DNA of 64,000 nt from Moritella yayanosii (GTDB lineage: Bacteria; Pseudomonadota; Gammaproteobacteria; Enterobacterales; Moritellaceae): the NCBI RefSeq assembly GCF_900465055.1, contig NZ_LS483250.1, forward strand, positions 3,162,001 to 3,226,000, read 5' to 3'. Below are positions 10,236-18,962 of this stretch, one piece after another. Numbering within the stretch: position 1 is the first letter of the stretch; each line of letters opens with the position of its first letter. Under the pieces are notes generated by a model, which made no database searches, was not told where the DNA came from, and worked only from the letters and a program-made list of their open reading frames with translations. The translations under genes were made by a program, and so were the position numbers.

Positions 10236-10843
10236 TACCAGTCGATCCCTATTTGCGCTTTAATACCTGAGCGAAAGGCGTGTTTTTCTTCTCTGACTTC
10301 ACTCACTGTGTCGGCGATTGCGACTAACTCTTTGTGGGCGCTGCGGCCGGTGACAATAACTGTTTGATCGACAGGGCGGTTGCGAATAGCGCTAAGTACT
10401 TCGTCCAGATCTAAATATTGGTAACTGAGCATGTAAGTCAGTTCGTCTAATAGCACCATTTGAAGATCTGGATTAGCTAACATCGCCTTAGCATGAACCC
10501 ATGCAGCTTCTGCGGCAGCGATATCTGCGGTTTTATCTTGGGTATCCCAGGTAAATCCGGTTTTCATGGCGTGATAAGGCATATCTGGACGTACTTGCTG
10601 GATAAATTTAACTTCACCTGCTTCCCAAGTGCCTTTGATGAACTGCACCACGCCGGCATTAAAACCATGGCCAATACAACGAATGATATTACCAAAACCC
10701 GCGCAGGTTTTACCTTTACCATTGCCCGTCATCACGATCAAAATACCTCGTTCTTCCGTGGCTTTATCAACACGTTTAGCGACTGTGCTTTGGATCTTCT
10801 GCATCTTTTGTTGGTGTTTATCTTGGCTATTTTCTTCCGTCAT
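10235..10843 (-). CDS. btuR: Cob(I)yrinic acid a,c-diamide adenosyltransferase
   Basis: 202 aa, the length of E. coli BtuR/CobO. It transfers the adenosyl group of ATP to reduced corrinoid, the final activation step for coenzyme B12 salvage. The P-loop MTGNGKGKT lies at residues 38-46, followed by VQFIKGTWEAGE, the VLLDELTYMLSYQYLD block and VIVTGRSAHKEL. The ATG at 10843 is taken as start. No other cobalamin genes are nearby, which suggests salvage rather than synthesis here. Confidence 0.95.
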   Translation of the reverse strand: MTEENSQDKHQQKMQKIQSTVAKRVDKATEERGILIVMTGNGKGKTCAGFGNIIRCIGHGFNAGVVQFIKGTWEAGEVKFIQQVRPDMPYHAMKTGFTWDTQDKTADIAAAEAAWVHAKAMLANPDLQMVLLDELTYMLSYQYLDLDEVLSAIRNRPVDQTVIVTGRSAHKELVAIADTVSEVREEKHAFRSGIKAQIGIDW

Positions 10844-10915
10844 TGTGCATTCCTTTCATGCCTTGAACTGTTAACTTTAGTGTAAGGCTTTTATTATTAA
10901 ATGGAAGTAGATAAG

Positions 10916-11161
10916 TTAAAAATCGCCTTGAATTAGTTTTTGATAAATCTGGTCTTTTAAGGCGACACGGCGACTTTTTAATTCGCTAAAGTGACTGTCT
11001 GTGGTGGGGATATCACTGGCTTCGAGGCCGTAAATATGATGATCGAGTTTATGATATTCTTTGGCGAGGGCGGCAAATTCGGGATCATCGCTTTTTAATG
11101 TGGCGATATCGATGGCGTGTTCTGGAAATTCATGGGTTAAAGGGTGTTTTTCATTCTGCAT
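10916..11161 (-). CDS. YdcH family protein (DUF465)
   Basis: 81 aa. The central pattern FAALAKEYHKLDHHIYGLE and KSRRVALKDQIYQKL is the DUF465/YdcH helical hairpin: two long helices rich in charged residues. The family has no settled function. Monocistronic-looking; 73 bp upstream of the btuR start on the same strand. Confidence 0.85.
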   Translation of the reverse strand: MQNEKHPLTHEFPEHAIDIATLKSDDPEFAALAKEYHKLDHHIYGLEASDIPTTDSHFSELKSRRVALKDQIYQKLIQGDF

Positions 11162-11180
11162 TATAATGACCTTGTAGGGA

Positions 11181-11230
11181 TGAACGGATCCTTTTAGTTT
11201 AGTCGAATCCGTTCATTGCGATGTTTAATG
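11181..11230 (+). repeat. Intergenic hairpin repeat, copy 1
   Basis: Starts TGAACGGAT and carries its near-complement GAATCCGTTCA 18 bp on, then ATTGCGATGTTTAATG. A diverged second copy lies at 12117-12165 in the same orientation, so the two flank the tetR gene between them. About 80% of positions match, including the whole stem and the GTAGTCGAA-type loop. Confidence 0.6.
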
Positions 11231-11301
11231 TAACGTAACGCCATGAAGCCAAGGCAACCAGCGACTGCGCTGTACCAAGGGATTGATTCAAATAAAAACA
11301 T
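11194..11301 (-). CDS. Small single-helix membrane protein, 35 aa
   Basis: ATG at 11299-11301 is preceded by AAGGAAGG, a strong ribosome site seven bases away. The frame reads MFLFESIPWYSAVAGCLGFM and then a basic tail ALRYIKHRNERIRLN before TAA. The length, one hydrophobic segment and a positive C-terminal tail fit a small inner-membrane protein. The last third overlaps the repeat at 11181-11230, which weakens the case for conservation. It lies upstream of the DUF465 gene in the same direction. I do not recognise a family. Confidence 0.5.
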   Translation of the reverse strand: MFLFESIPWYSAVAGCLGFMALRYIKHRNERIRLN

Positions 11302-11455
11302 ATTTTCCTTCCTTTAAAAACATAAAATAATGAATTTGTTTCATCTCATTATTCATGTTTATATTTGTGTCTAGCGTCACGAAATGAGGGTCGAAATATT
11401 ATGTGTTACAATCTTGTAAGTATATCCCCATGTACTTTAATAAGAGTTCAATTTT

Positions 11456-12076
11456 ATGGATTTAAAACAAGCCACTAACCGTCGCAATCCACGCCAAAAT
11501 CGCAGTAAAGAACGCGTTGCGATTATTCTTGAGGCAGTAAAAGCTTTGATTGAAGAGAATGGCATCGCTAATCTTAAAATTAATGATATCGCCAAGCGTG
11601 CGAATACCTCGCCGAGCTCTATTTACCAATATTTTTCAGATAAAGAGACGATTATCCTGTCTTTGGCTGAGCATTTCATGGCAAAGATCCATGTTATTAT
11701 TGATAAGCACATTCAGGAACTCCACTCTATCCAGGACCTCGCTCAGGTTTTAAATGATAATTTTGATGATATTTATTTATTACATACAAATGAATCGGCA
11801 TTACGCCAACTTTGGTTTGATGCGATTAATGTCGATCTGATCAACCTTGCTACGCAGCATAGTTATGTTAAAGCAGATAAAATTTATCAACGAGTATTGA
11901 AAGTAGCGACACCGATAAATAAGCTAGAATTAAAACAATTTATCTTACTGATGAGTATTCAATTTAGCGCTGTTATGCGTTTATGCTTTGCGAATGATGC
12001 TGGAGGAACACCTGCACAGTTTAAAAAAATATACGTTGATACTGTGACTCTCGGGATCGCGAACTATCTTGAATAA
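11456..12076 (+). CDS. TetR family transcriptional regulator
   Basis: 206 aa. The DNA-binding part is residues 12-65: NRSKERVAIILEAVKALIEE, then INDIAKRANTSPSSIYQYFSDKETI, with the typical TetR turn and YQYF recognition helix. The C-terminal ligand domain is not assignable to a subfamily. Its nearest neighbour is the convergent bcr-type exporter gene, a plausible but unproven target. The ATG at 11456 follows TAAGAG. Confidence 0.85.
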   Translation: MDLKQATNRRNPRQNRSKERVAIILEAVKALIEENGIANLKINDIAKRANTSPSSIYQYFSDKETIILSLAEHFMAKIHVIIDKHIQELHSIQDLAQVLNDNFDDIYLLHTNESALRQLWFDAINVDLINLATQHSYVKADKIYQRVLKVATPINKLELKQFILLMSIQFSAVMRLCFANDAGGTPAQFKKIYVDTVTLGIANYLE

Positions 12077-12116
12077 AATGAAATAATTTTTATATTTGGT
12101 GAGCGCGGTATTAGCA

Positions 12117-12165
12117 TGAACGGATTATTCAGTGTAGTCGAACCCGTTCATGGCGGCATTTAATG
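12117..12165 (+). repeat. Intergenic hairpin repeat, copy 2
   Basis: TGAACGGAT with the partner GAACCCGTTCA, same order and spacing as copy 1 at 11181-11230. It lies between the convergent tetR and exporter genes and its end overlaps the exporter stop codon. It may act as a terminator stem, although no T-run is present. Confidence 0.6.
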
Positions 12166-13362
12166 CGTTGTTGGTTCTTGATGCCAATGATCGAGACGCG
12201 GGGTCAACATTATCGCCAGTAATACCAAGGATAAACCACCCATCAATACGATCACCGCGTAAGGGGCGGTTAAATCAGTTTGTTGGATTAATCCGGCAAG
12301 CAATGCTGCACCGCTCATTTGGATGCAACCTAGCATTGCTGCAGCCGTACCCGCGCGTTCGCCAAATGCGGCTAATGCCATGCTTGTTGCTGGCCCTAGC
12401 AATAAGGCAAAGCCAATACAAAGCAACATCATCGGTAACATAAAGCTAAAGGCCGCAGCCATACCCGCTGTTGGTCCCCATTGTTGAACCGCCAATTGTA
12501 ATGCTGCCGATGATAACAAGGCCAGCAGGGCAATGATAACCGTGGGACGATTGCCAAAACGTTTGATCACTAAAGGTGCAGCAAAACATGCGGTAATATT
12601 AACGATGGCATTCAGACCAAACAAAGCACTGAACTCTAATTCTGCGATGCCTAAGTGACGGATCAGCCAATCGGGTGCATAGGATACATAGGTCAAAATA
12701 GCAGCCATGCCCACCATGCAAGCAATGGCGTAAAACATAAAATGTGCATTGTGTAACACTGGTTTAAAGCGATCCCAGTGATACAGCGAACCCGAGGTAT
12801 CGGTATTATCGGGACGCGTTTCTGGTAACTTGTTAATGATCAGCGCCAGTATGATTAAGCCGTATATCGCCATAAAGATAAAAGTAGAGCGCCAGCCAAA
12901 CTGCAATGCTAACAGACCACCTAAGGTGGGTGCCAGTGCCGGAATAACACAAATCACCCCGTTTAAATAACTGTAATAATGCGCGCTTTTCTTCGAATCG
13001 AAACTGTCACGTACGGCACTAAACACCACGATTGAAGTGGCACACGCGGCGATACCTTGTAATACACGGGCTATTTGTAGCCAATGAAATTCAGCGGCGC
13101 CAGCGGCAAGCAGACTGCTTAAGCAATACAGTATGACCCCGCCAATCGCGACAGGACGGCGGCCCAAACGATCGGCCAGTGGCCCAATTAATATCTGACC
13201 AACACCCATGGCAAATAAGAATAAGATTAACGTTGATTGCATGTCACTTGAGGACACTTGAAACTCGGTTGCCATGGTTGGCATTGAGGGCAGGTAGATA
13301 TCGATAGCGAGGGGGCTTAACACCACCATGACCATTAAAATAGGTAATATATTTCGGCGCAT
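12160..13362 (-). CDS. Bcr/CflA family drug efflux transporter (MFS)
   Basis: 400 aa with about twelve hydrophobic segments. Family marks are LSPLAIDIYLPSMPTMA in helix 1, GQILIGPLADRLGRRPV (MFS motif A) in loop 2-3, and ARVLQGIAACA in helix 4. Such proton-driven antiporters export bicyclomycin, chloramphenicol or sulfonamides, or peptides/cysteine; the substrate here is unknown. The frame is open to 13383, but the ATG at 13362 has TTTGAGA upstream and starts MRRNILPIL, so it is preferred. It is divergent from the LysR gene at 13470, which may regulate it. Confidence 0.9.
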   Translation of the reverse strand: MRRNILPILMVMVVLSPLAIDIYLPSMPTMATEFQVSSSDMQSTLILFLFAMGVGQILIGPLADRLGRRPVAIGGVILYCLSSLLAAGAAEFHWLQIARVLQGIAACATSIVVFSAVRDSFDSKKSAHYYSYLNGVICVIPALAPTLGGLLALQFGWRSTFIFMAIYGLIILALIINKLPETRPDNTDTSGSLYHWDRFKPVLHNAHFMFYAIACMVGMAAILTYVSYAPDWLIRHLGIAELEFSALFGLNAIVNITACFAAPLVIKRFGNRPTVIIALLALLSSAALQLAVQQWGPTAGMAAAFSFMLPMMLLCIGFALLLGPATSMALAAFGERAGTAAAMLGCIQMSGAALLAGLIQQTDLTAPYAVIVLMGGLSLVLLAIMLTPRLDHWHQEPTTH

Positions 13363-13469
13363 TGTTATTCTCAAATAAAGCATGGATTAATGCGCGCCAG
13401 TTTACGTAATACATGGTATGAATAGAAGTGGTATAATTTCAATACTGAATTTCCTTTAAGGAATATCTT

Positions 13470-14456
13470 GTGAATCTAGATAACCTCGCCAAAATAGATC
13501 TTAATTTATTGGTGACATTACAAATATTATTAGAAGAAGAAAGCGTTACCCGCGCTGCGAGTCGCTTGCATTTGAGTCAGTCGGCGTTAAGTAAAAGCCT
13601 TAATCGCTTGCGGGATACCTTGGGTGATCCGTTATTTTTACGTACCGCTCATGGCCTGAAACCGACGGCCCATGCGTTGCAATTAAAAACTCAACTACCA
13701 ACCCTATTACAAGGTTTATATCAGATCAGTTTACCGCCGAGTTTTACCCCAGCAACCAGCCATCGGCAGTTTTCGTTTGCGATGTTAGAAAGCGCCTATG
13801 AAACCTCGTTACCTTATTATATCGGGCCGATCTTATCGCAAGCACCTCAGCTTAATTTAGAAATTTACGGTTGGAATGAGAAATCATTATTAGACTTACA
13901 ACAAGGGCAAATTGATTTTGGTATTACCGCCAGAGAATTACATCCAACGGCGGATTTTCGTTTGAATAATTTACCTGATGGCATTGCCCATCAACGCTTA
14001 TTTACTGATAACCAGGTGTGTCTAGTGCGTCGTGAGCATCCCGTGCTCGCGACGCTGAATGTGGATAAGAGTGCGGATGAGAATGTTGAACCTTGGGATC
14101 TAGAGACTTATTTAGCGATGTCACATGTGCAAGTCCGGTGTGAAGGTAATGACTGGTGGTTATTGGATTATCAATTAGCCGAATCAGGACAGCATCGCCA
14201 TATCTGTGCGACGTTACCAGATTTTTATGGTGCCGCGAGTGTGTGTGCGCACAGTGATCTGGTATTGACCTTACCGTCGAGTTTTGTGCCTCAAGCGCAG
14301 AAATTATATGATGTGGTGCAGTTACCTCTGCCAATTGATTTTTCGTCATTGGTGTATGTGCTGTTATGGCATGAACGTAATAATGATGAACCCGGGCATA
14401 AGTGGGTAAGGGAAACTATCTGTGAAAGTATTGAGAAGGCGAGGGTGATGTTATAA
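13470..14456 (+). CDS. LysR-type transcriptional regulator (NodD/LeuO-like group)
   Basis: 328 aa from a GTG at 13470 with AAGGAA upstream. The N-terminus LAKIDLNLLVTLQILLEEES and SALSKSLNRLRDTLGDPLFLRT is typical of the group with the longer winged helix (NodD, LeuO, SyrM). The remaining 240 residues form the effector domain. Divergent from the bcr-type exporter gene with about 107 bp between starts, a standard layout for a LysR regulator and its target. Confidence 0.9.
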   Translation: MNLDNLAKIDLNLLVTLQILLEEESVTRAASRLHLSQSALSKSLNRLRDTLGDPLFLRTAHGLKPTAHALQLKTQLPTLLQGLYQISLPPSFTPATSHRQFSFAMLESAYETSLPYYIGPILSQAPQLNLEIYGWNEKSLLDLQQGQIDFGITARELHPTADFRLNNLPDGIAHQRLFTDNQVCLVRREHPVLATLNVDKSADENVEPWDLETYLAMSHVQVRCEGNDWWLLDYQLAESGQHRHICATLPDFYGAASVCAHSDLVLTLPSSFVPQAQKLYDVVQLPLPIDFSSLVYVLLWHERNNDEPGHKWVRETICESIEKARVML

Positions 14457-14497
14457 TGTCGTGGCGATTTACCAGCTGGATATTTTGTAAAAAGACA

Positions 14498-14536
14498 CAA
14501 TAAAACAATTTGTTAGCATAATACTTTGTTTTATTG
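14498..14536 (+). terminator. Inverted repeat downstream of the lysR gene
   Basis: CAATAAAACAA (14498-14508) pairs perfectly with TTGTTTTATTG (14526-14536) across 17 nt, 42 bp after the lysR stop codon. The AT-rich stem and T-rich arm suggest a terminator, although the loop is long. Confidence 0.45.
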
Positions 14537-14648
14537 TTAAGCGTTTATTTACGGTTGCAGAATACGTGATTTCGCTTAGACTCCCTTATGTGATTTAACA
14601 TTTATCTCACATCTTTGTTTTGGATTAATTAGTTAACTGGAGGTACAC

Positions 14649-14768
14649 ATGAAAAACTTAAATTTTGTTCAACGCGTCTGTGTATCGTTTGATCAACCCT
14701 GTTCCATGATGGCCGTTCATCACGCCTTCCTGACCAGTTCCGATCGAAAACATGGCACCAATAACTAA
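14649..14768 (+). CDS. Possible 39-aa small ORF or leader peptide
   Basis: ATG at 14649 has a near-ideal ribosome site (GGAGGT, six bases upstream). The frame reads MKNLNFVQRVCVSFDQPC and ends in SDRKHGTNN before TAA. No transmembrane or signal sequence and no recognised family. It is followed by a 337-bp untranslated stretch and then the haem-oxygenase-like gene in the same direction, so it may be a leader peptide or an independent small protein. Support is the ribosome site alone. Confidence 0.35.
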   Translation: MKNLNFVQRVCVSFDQPCSMMAVHHAFLTSSDRKHGTNN

Positions 14769-15105
14769 CTAATCCGTACCCCTTAAAGGCTGCGGGAAAA
14801 TGGCAGCTTGATAGGGTTATAACCTCATTAATATCTCTCGATAGCCGAATTGTGTCGCCCCGTTCTACTCTCCTATTAATATTTATCATCGTGGTTGTTT
14901 GCATTCAGATGATAAAAATAATTATGCTTGTACAACCCGCTAACGAGGCTTGACTGACACCGGGGAAATTAGCAACTAAACTATTAGTTGCTAGGGTATA
15001 AAAAACCTATGTTCGATCACCATTTTAGCGTTCCTGAGACGTGTTCATGTGCGAGGCTTAAATTAATCAGTCTCGCTGGACGGCACATTCGGGAGGAGGA
15101 ACCGT
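14769..15105 (+). promoter_or_regulatory. Long 5' region of the haem-oxygenase-like gene with a hairpin
   Basis: No convincing gene is present. A perfect 10-bp stem, TAGCAACTAA (14970-14979) with TTAGTTGCTA (14984-14993), has an ACTA loop, about 110 bp before the start codon. No known riboswitch motif is recognised. The start codon at 15106 has a GGGAGGAGG ribosome site. Confidence 0.4.
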
Positions 15106-16017
15106 ATGAGAGATAATTCTGTCATCGAAGCATACCGTAAAGACCATGGATTGGAACAACTCACTTACCACACGGTTGAGGAGATCCAATCGGGCCATTT
15201 TGACTTAGACAAGGCGCAAGCTTTTCTCGCTTTTCAAACGCGTATCAATAACGAATTACTTAATCACAAGGTGATCACGGCTAATCCCTATACCCAGTGG
15301 TTTTGCGATGCGTCACTCAATGATGTGCAGATTAAACAGTTGATCGTGCAATTCTCGGTTTTTTCCAATCAATTCCTCGTCGCACAGCTGGAAAAAATGC
15401 TGAATGCCGAAACCCTTGAAGAGATGCGCGCCTCGAAAGAAATCTTAGCCAATGAAATCGGTGTCGTGTACAAAAATCCGAAGCGCAACCGAGCTACGAA
15501 ACTGACCCAAGAGGAACGTGATTTTGGTGATATAGAAGGCAGTATTGATGGTGGCGCGTTCCATTTTAAAGCCGCGCATTTTGAACTGTTAAGCCAGTTA
15601 GCTGATTATTTTGGGATCGGCTTTAATCAAATTGGACGACGCCAGTTTGGTTCGGCCAAGACCTTGTTCTTTTGTGATGAATTAGTGCGGCTCTATGGCT
15701 CGGCAAGTTATGCCACGTCAACGGCAGCCTCTTATGCCGTTGAGAACTGGGCAGCAGCAGGGTTCTGGGATGAACTCGTTGCTGGGTTTAATAATTACCG
15801 CCAAACGCGTGATTTGAAAGATTTACCGCTGACCTTTTTTACCTGGCATGCCAAACTCGAAGCCAATCATGCCAATCATACTCAGGAAGAGCTCGAGGCT
15901 TATTATTTTAATAATGAGGTCGATGAACAACACTTTATTGTCAGTGGTAACGAAATGCTTGATGGTGTCTATGCGTTTTGGCAAGGACTTGATGAAGAAA
16001 GAAAACGTATTCATTAA
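15106..16017 (+). CDS. Haem-oxygenase-like putative diiron enzyme (TenA/CADD/BesC-type fold)
   Basis: 303 aa, mostly helical. The stretch FFTWHAKLEANHANHTQEEL has the spacing H-x3-E-x2-H (His248, Glu252, His255), the third metal-helix motif of haem-oxygenase-like diiron oxidases/oxygenases (H-x3-D/E-x2-H). Candidate remaining ligands are Glu117 (ANEIG), His153 or His158 (AFHFKAAHFELL) and Glu213 (YAVENWAA). Family members oxidise small substrates such as amino acids or fatty acids with O2; the substrate here cannot be told. The assignment rests on motif spacing and is moderate. It lies upstream of and convergent with the tyrosine degradation operon. Confidence 0.6.
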   Translation: MRDNSVIEAYRKDHGLEQLTYHTVEEIQSGHFDLDKAQAFLAFQTRINNELLNHKVITANPYTQWFCDASLNDVQIKQLIVQFSVFSNQFLVAQLEKMLNAETLEEMRASKEILANEIGVVYKNPKRNRATKLTQEERDFGDIEGSIDGGAFHFKAAHFELLSQLADYFGIGFNQIGRRQFGSAKTLFFCDELVRLYGSASYATSTAASYAVENWAAAGFWDELVAGFNNYRQTRDLKDLPLTFFTWHAKLEANHANHTQEELEAYYFNNEVDEQHFIVSGNEMLDGVYAFWQGLDEERKRIH

Positions 16018-16105
16018 CATACGTCGTTTAGTCATTTATATAAGCAGTTTAGCGATGACTCTGCGTTGGCCATTTTTCTGCGTAGCGTTATCTTTCTGTG
16101 TCTGG

Positions 16106-16786
16106 CTATTTGTCTACATCAGGTTGCAGTTCTGGCGCCGCGTCGCTAAATGCAGGCAATTGAATACAGTGTTGATAGATACGGTTGACTGCAGGATAGG
16201 GGGTCATATCAAGCTTAAACCGCAGCGCGTTATAAACTTGGGGGATCAAATAGGCATCTGCGATGGTCAGTTGGTCGTCGTAACAATAGTGGCTACTGCC
16301 TTTGCTGATGAGATGTACTTCAATGGCGGCAAAACCGCTGGTCAGCCAATGGTGATACCAGGTCATTTTTTCGGTATCATCGCAGTCGAAAGACTCTTCG
16401 ATATAATGTAATACCCGTAAGTTATTCAGTGGATGCATATCGCAGGCAATGATTTGCGTTAATGTACGTACATAAGCGCGCTGGGTTAAATTAATGGGCA
16501 ATAAGGCTGGTTGTGGGAACGCTTCTTCTAGATATTCAATAATCGCGCCTGACTGCGTGATTATTTGTGGTTTAGACTCTGGACCTACCACATCAAAGTT
16601 CGGTGCTGCGATATCAAGGCTTGGCACCAGACCTTGAGGATTAATATTCAGATATTCTACCGAGTGTTGCTCTCCGCCATTACGTACTAAATGTACCGAC
16701 ACTATGGTATAATTGATCTGCTTTAAATTTAATACGATCCTAACGCGGTAAGCTGCCGTTGAACGGAAATAACTATAAAGTTTCAT
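16106..16786 (-). CDS. maiA: Maleylacetoacetate isomerase
   Basis: 226-aa zeta-class glutathione transferase that converts maleylacetoacetate to fumarylacetoacetate. The N-terminal thioredoxin-like half shows KLYSYFRSTAAYRVRIVLNL with the catalytic Ser region, then NPQGLVPSL (cis-proline) and QSGAIIEYLEE. The helical half has GFAAIEVHL and TIADAYLIPQVYNALRF. It overlaps fahA by 14 bp and is the last gene of hpd-hmgA-fahA-maiA. Confidence 0.95.
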   Translation of the reverse strand: MKLYSYFRSTAAYRVRIVLNLKQINYTIVSVHLVRNGGEQHSVEYLNINPQGLVPSLDIAAPNFDVVGPESKPQIITQSGAIIEYLEEAFPQPALLPINLTQRAYVRTLTQIIACDMHPLNNLRVLHYIEESFDCDDTEKMTWYHHWLTSGFAAIEVHLISKGSSHYCYDDQLTIADAYLIPQVYNALRFKLDMTPYPAVNRIYQHCIQLPAFSDAAPELQPDVDK

Positions 16787-17765
16787 CTTGCATTACCACC
16801 CTTTGTTCTATCGCGCCGAAAATGGATAGCCCTTTATTATCAAGCATTTCAATTTTTACCTTGTCACCATCTTGCAGAAAGGGTGTGTTAATTTCACCTG
16901 TGGCGATTTTTTCTAACATTCTTTTTTCTGCGATACAGGATGAGCCAACCGTGCGGTCACAATTAGACACTGTGCCAGAACCGATAATGGTGCCCGCTGT
17001 TAAGGTGCGGGTTTTGGCGGCGTGCGCAATTAAGCGCGGGAAATCAAATGTCATGTCTGTGCCTGCGTCAGGTTTGCCAAATAAGGCGTCATTGAGATAA
17101 CTGTATAGCGGTAAATGCAATTTAGCGCCGTCCCAGGCATTGCCGAGTTCATCTGGGGTAACGGCAACCGGAGAGAAGGCGGTGGAGGGTTTACTGTGAA
17201 AGAAGCCAAAACCCTTGGCTAATTCATTGGGGATCAAATTACGTAATGATACGTCGTTGACTAAGGTAATTAATAAAATAGCCTGACTGGCAGCGGCAGT
17301 ACTTACGCCCAGTTTTACATCGCTGGTGATCACGGCTACTTCAGCCTCAAAATCCAGCCCCCAATCTGGGTCTAGCAGGGGGATATTGTCTTTGGGGCCT
17401 AAAAAACTGTCCCCACCGCCTTGGTACATTAACGGATCTGACCAAAACGAGTCGGGCATTTTAGCGCCTCTGGCTTTACGCACTAATTCGACATGATTAA
17501 CGTAAGCACTGCCGTCAGCCCATTGGTATGCTCTGGGCAGTGGCGACTCCAGTGGGCAATGTGAAAATTGAATAATATCGTCTAATGCCCGGTTATTTAA
17601 TTGTGTATAATGAGCTTGTAACTGGGGTTCGACGGCAGACCAATGCTCTAGTGCCCATTGTAAGTTTTCCGCTATAGAGGTAACACACACTGCCGTTTGT
17701 AGGTCTTTACTCACGATATATAAGCTGCCATCTCGAGCACCATTTCGTAATGTCGCTAATTTCAT
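16773..17765 (-). CDS. fahA: Fumarylacetoacetate hydrolase
   Basis: 330 aa. It cleaves fumarylacetoacetate to fumarate and acetoacetate, the last step of tyrosine breakdown. Family marks are MKLATLRNGARDGSLYIVSKD at the N-terminus, YQGGGDSFLGPKDNI, the metal-binding LDFEAEVAVI segment, GFGFFHSKPSTAFSPVAVTP and TAGTIIGSGTVSN. It lies 48 bp after hmgA and overlaps maiA, as expected for one transcript. Confidence 0.95.
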   Translation of the reverse strand: MKLATLRNGARDGSLYIVSKDLQTAVCVTSIAENLQWALEHWSAVEPQLQAHYTQLNNRALDDIIQFSHCPLESPLPRAYQWADGSAYVNHVELVRKARGAKMPDSFWSDPLMYQGGGDSFLGPKDNIPLLDPDWGLDFEAEVAVITSDVKLGVSTAAASQAILLITLVNDVSLRNLIPNELAKGFGFFHSKPSTAFSPVAVTPDELGNAWDGAKLHLPLYSYLNDALFGKPDAGTDMTFDFPRLIAHAAKTRTLTAGTIIGSGTVSNCDRTVGSSCIAEKRMLEKIATGEINTPFLQDGDKVKIEMLDNKGLSIFGAIEQRVVMQDETL

Positions 17766-17813
17766 CTCAACCTCTCGCCAATGTGTTCGTTAAGTGTTTA
17801 ATTTTTTATAACG

Positions 17814-18938
17814 TCATTCTTTCCAGCTTTCAACATAACCGTGCCATTCCACATCTTGCATCAGGGATCCAATATCCAGGCCATCGCGAGTATCAATCAT
17901 GACCGCTACTTCATCTGTTGCTTTGCGCTGAGACTTACAACCGGCGCGATAGGCTTTAGGATGAGGGCCATGCGTAAAACCACAAGGGTGGAAGGTCAAC
18001 ATACCGGGTTCAATATTGTCGCGACTAAAGAACTCGCCTTGGTGATAAAAGATAACTTCATCAAAGTCATCATTGTTGTGGTAAAAGGGCACTTTCAATG
18101 CGCCCGGATCGGTTTCCATTGGTCTGGGCACGAAAGTACACACCACAAATCGACTGGTCACAAAAGTGGAATGCGCAGAGGGGGGCAGGTGAAAACGGTG
18201 GCTCATTAACGGGCGAATATCTTGCCAATTGATCCTGACTACCGACACATCGCCATGCCAACCAACCACATCAAGCGGGTTGAAAGGGTACCCAATAATC
18301 GACAGTGCATTAAAACGTTTAAGCACCACTTGCCAAGGCTGTTCGTCTTGTTGTTGCAGGTAGGCAGCGTCTATTTCTGGGGTATCCAATACCGCTTGAT
18401 CAAATATTGCATGCTGGCCGACGATGGTTTTATCCGGTAAACCATAATAATCATTAGTGGCTTCGATCATCAGTAATGTGATGGGTTCGACAGGTTCTAA
18501 GCGCCATAAACAAGAACGTGGAATTAATACATAATCGCCTTGTTTAATACTCAAATGGCCGTAATCACAAAACAATTCGCCGTGGCCTTGATGGATAAAT
18601 AACAGATCATCCCCGTCTGCATTTCTGACCAAAGTTTGCATTTTTTCGTTACATCGCCAGAAGCGGATCTGACAATTGGCATTGTGTAACAGCAGTGGCG
18701 CATCCCAAGGCGATATTTGCGAGTAGGACAGTTTTAATAGGTTATATGCCCTTGGCCGGTGATTACCTGACCATGCACTCCAGCTTGTCGGTGGATGTTT
18801 ATGATGCAGGTGTGTTGCGGGTCCATAGAAACCTTCCCGACTGATTTCGCGCTCAAATATACCTTGTTCGGGCAGATCTGCATGCGCCTGCCGAGAATAG
18901 GTGCCTTTGCGTAGTGGAAAGCTGATTCTACGGATCAT
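17814..18938 (-). CDS. hmgA: Homogentisate 1,2-dioxygenase
   Basis: 374 aa, the shorter bacterial form. It opens the aromatic ring of homogentisate to maleylacetoacetate using Fe(II) and O2. Cupin-type core: the block FYHNNDDFDEVIFYHQGEFFSRD and FHPCGFTHGPHPKAYR contains the His and Glu residues of the metal site. The N-terminal part (GFYGPATHLHHKHPPTSW) also matches the family. Between hpd (24 bp upstream) and fahA. Confidence 0.95.
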   Translation of the reverse strand: MIRRISFPLRKGTYSRQAHADLPEQGIFEREISREGFYGPATHLHHKHPPTSWSAWSGNHRPRAYNLLKLSYSQISPWDAPLLLHNANCQIRFWRCNEKMQTLVRNADGDDLLFIHQGHGELFCDYGHLSIKQGDYVLIPRSCLWRLEPVEPITLLMIEATNDYYGLPDKTIVGQHAIFDQAVLDTPEIDAAYLQQQDEQPWQVVLKRFNALSIIGYPFNPLDVVGWHGDVSVVRINWQDIRPLMSHRFHLPPSAHSTFVTSRFVVCTFVPRPMETDPGALKVPFYHNNDDFDEVIFYHQGEFFSRDNIEPGMLTFHPCGFTHGPHPKAYRAGCKSQRKATDEVAVMIDTRDGLDIGSLMQDVEWHGYVESWKE

Positions 18939-18962
18939 AGTTATTCCTGTTAGCCACTGGGT

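Noticed and set aside
14574-14620. TGTGA and TCACA half-sites as a CRP site
   Set aside because: The half-sites are separated by 13 bases, not the six of a CRP site.
14629-14904. 91-codon minus-strand frame in the leader of the haem-oxygenase-like gene
   Set aside because: Antisense to the 39-aa frame, with no ribosome site or family likeness; treated as chance.
15848-16411. 187-codon plus-strand frame over the end of the haem-oxygenase-like gene and maiA
   Set aside because: Out of frame with one real gene and antisense to another; composition is not protein-like.
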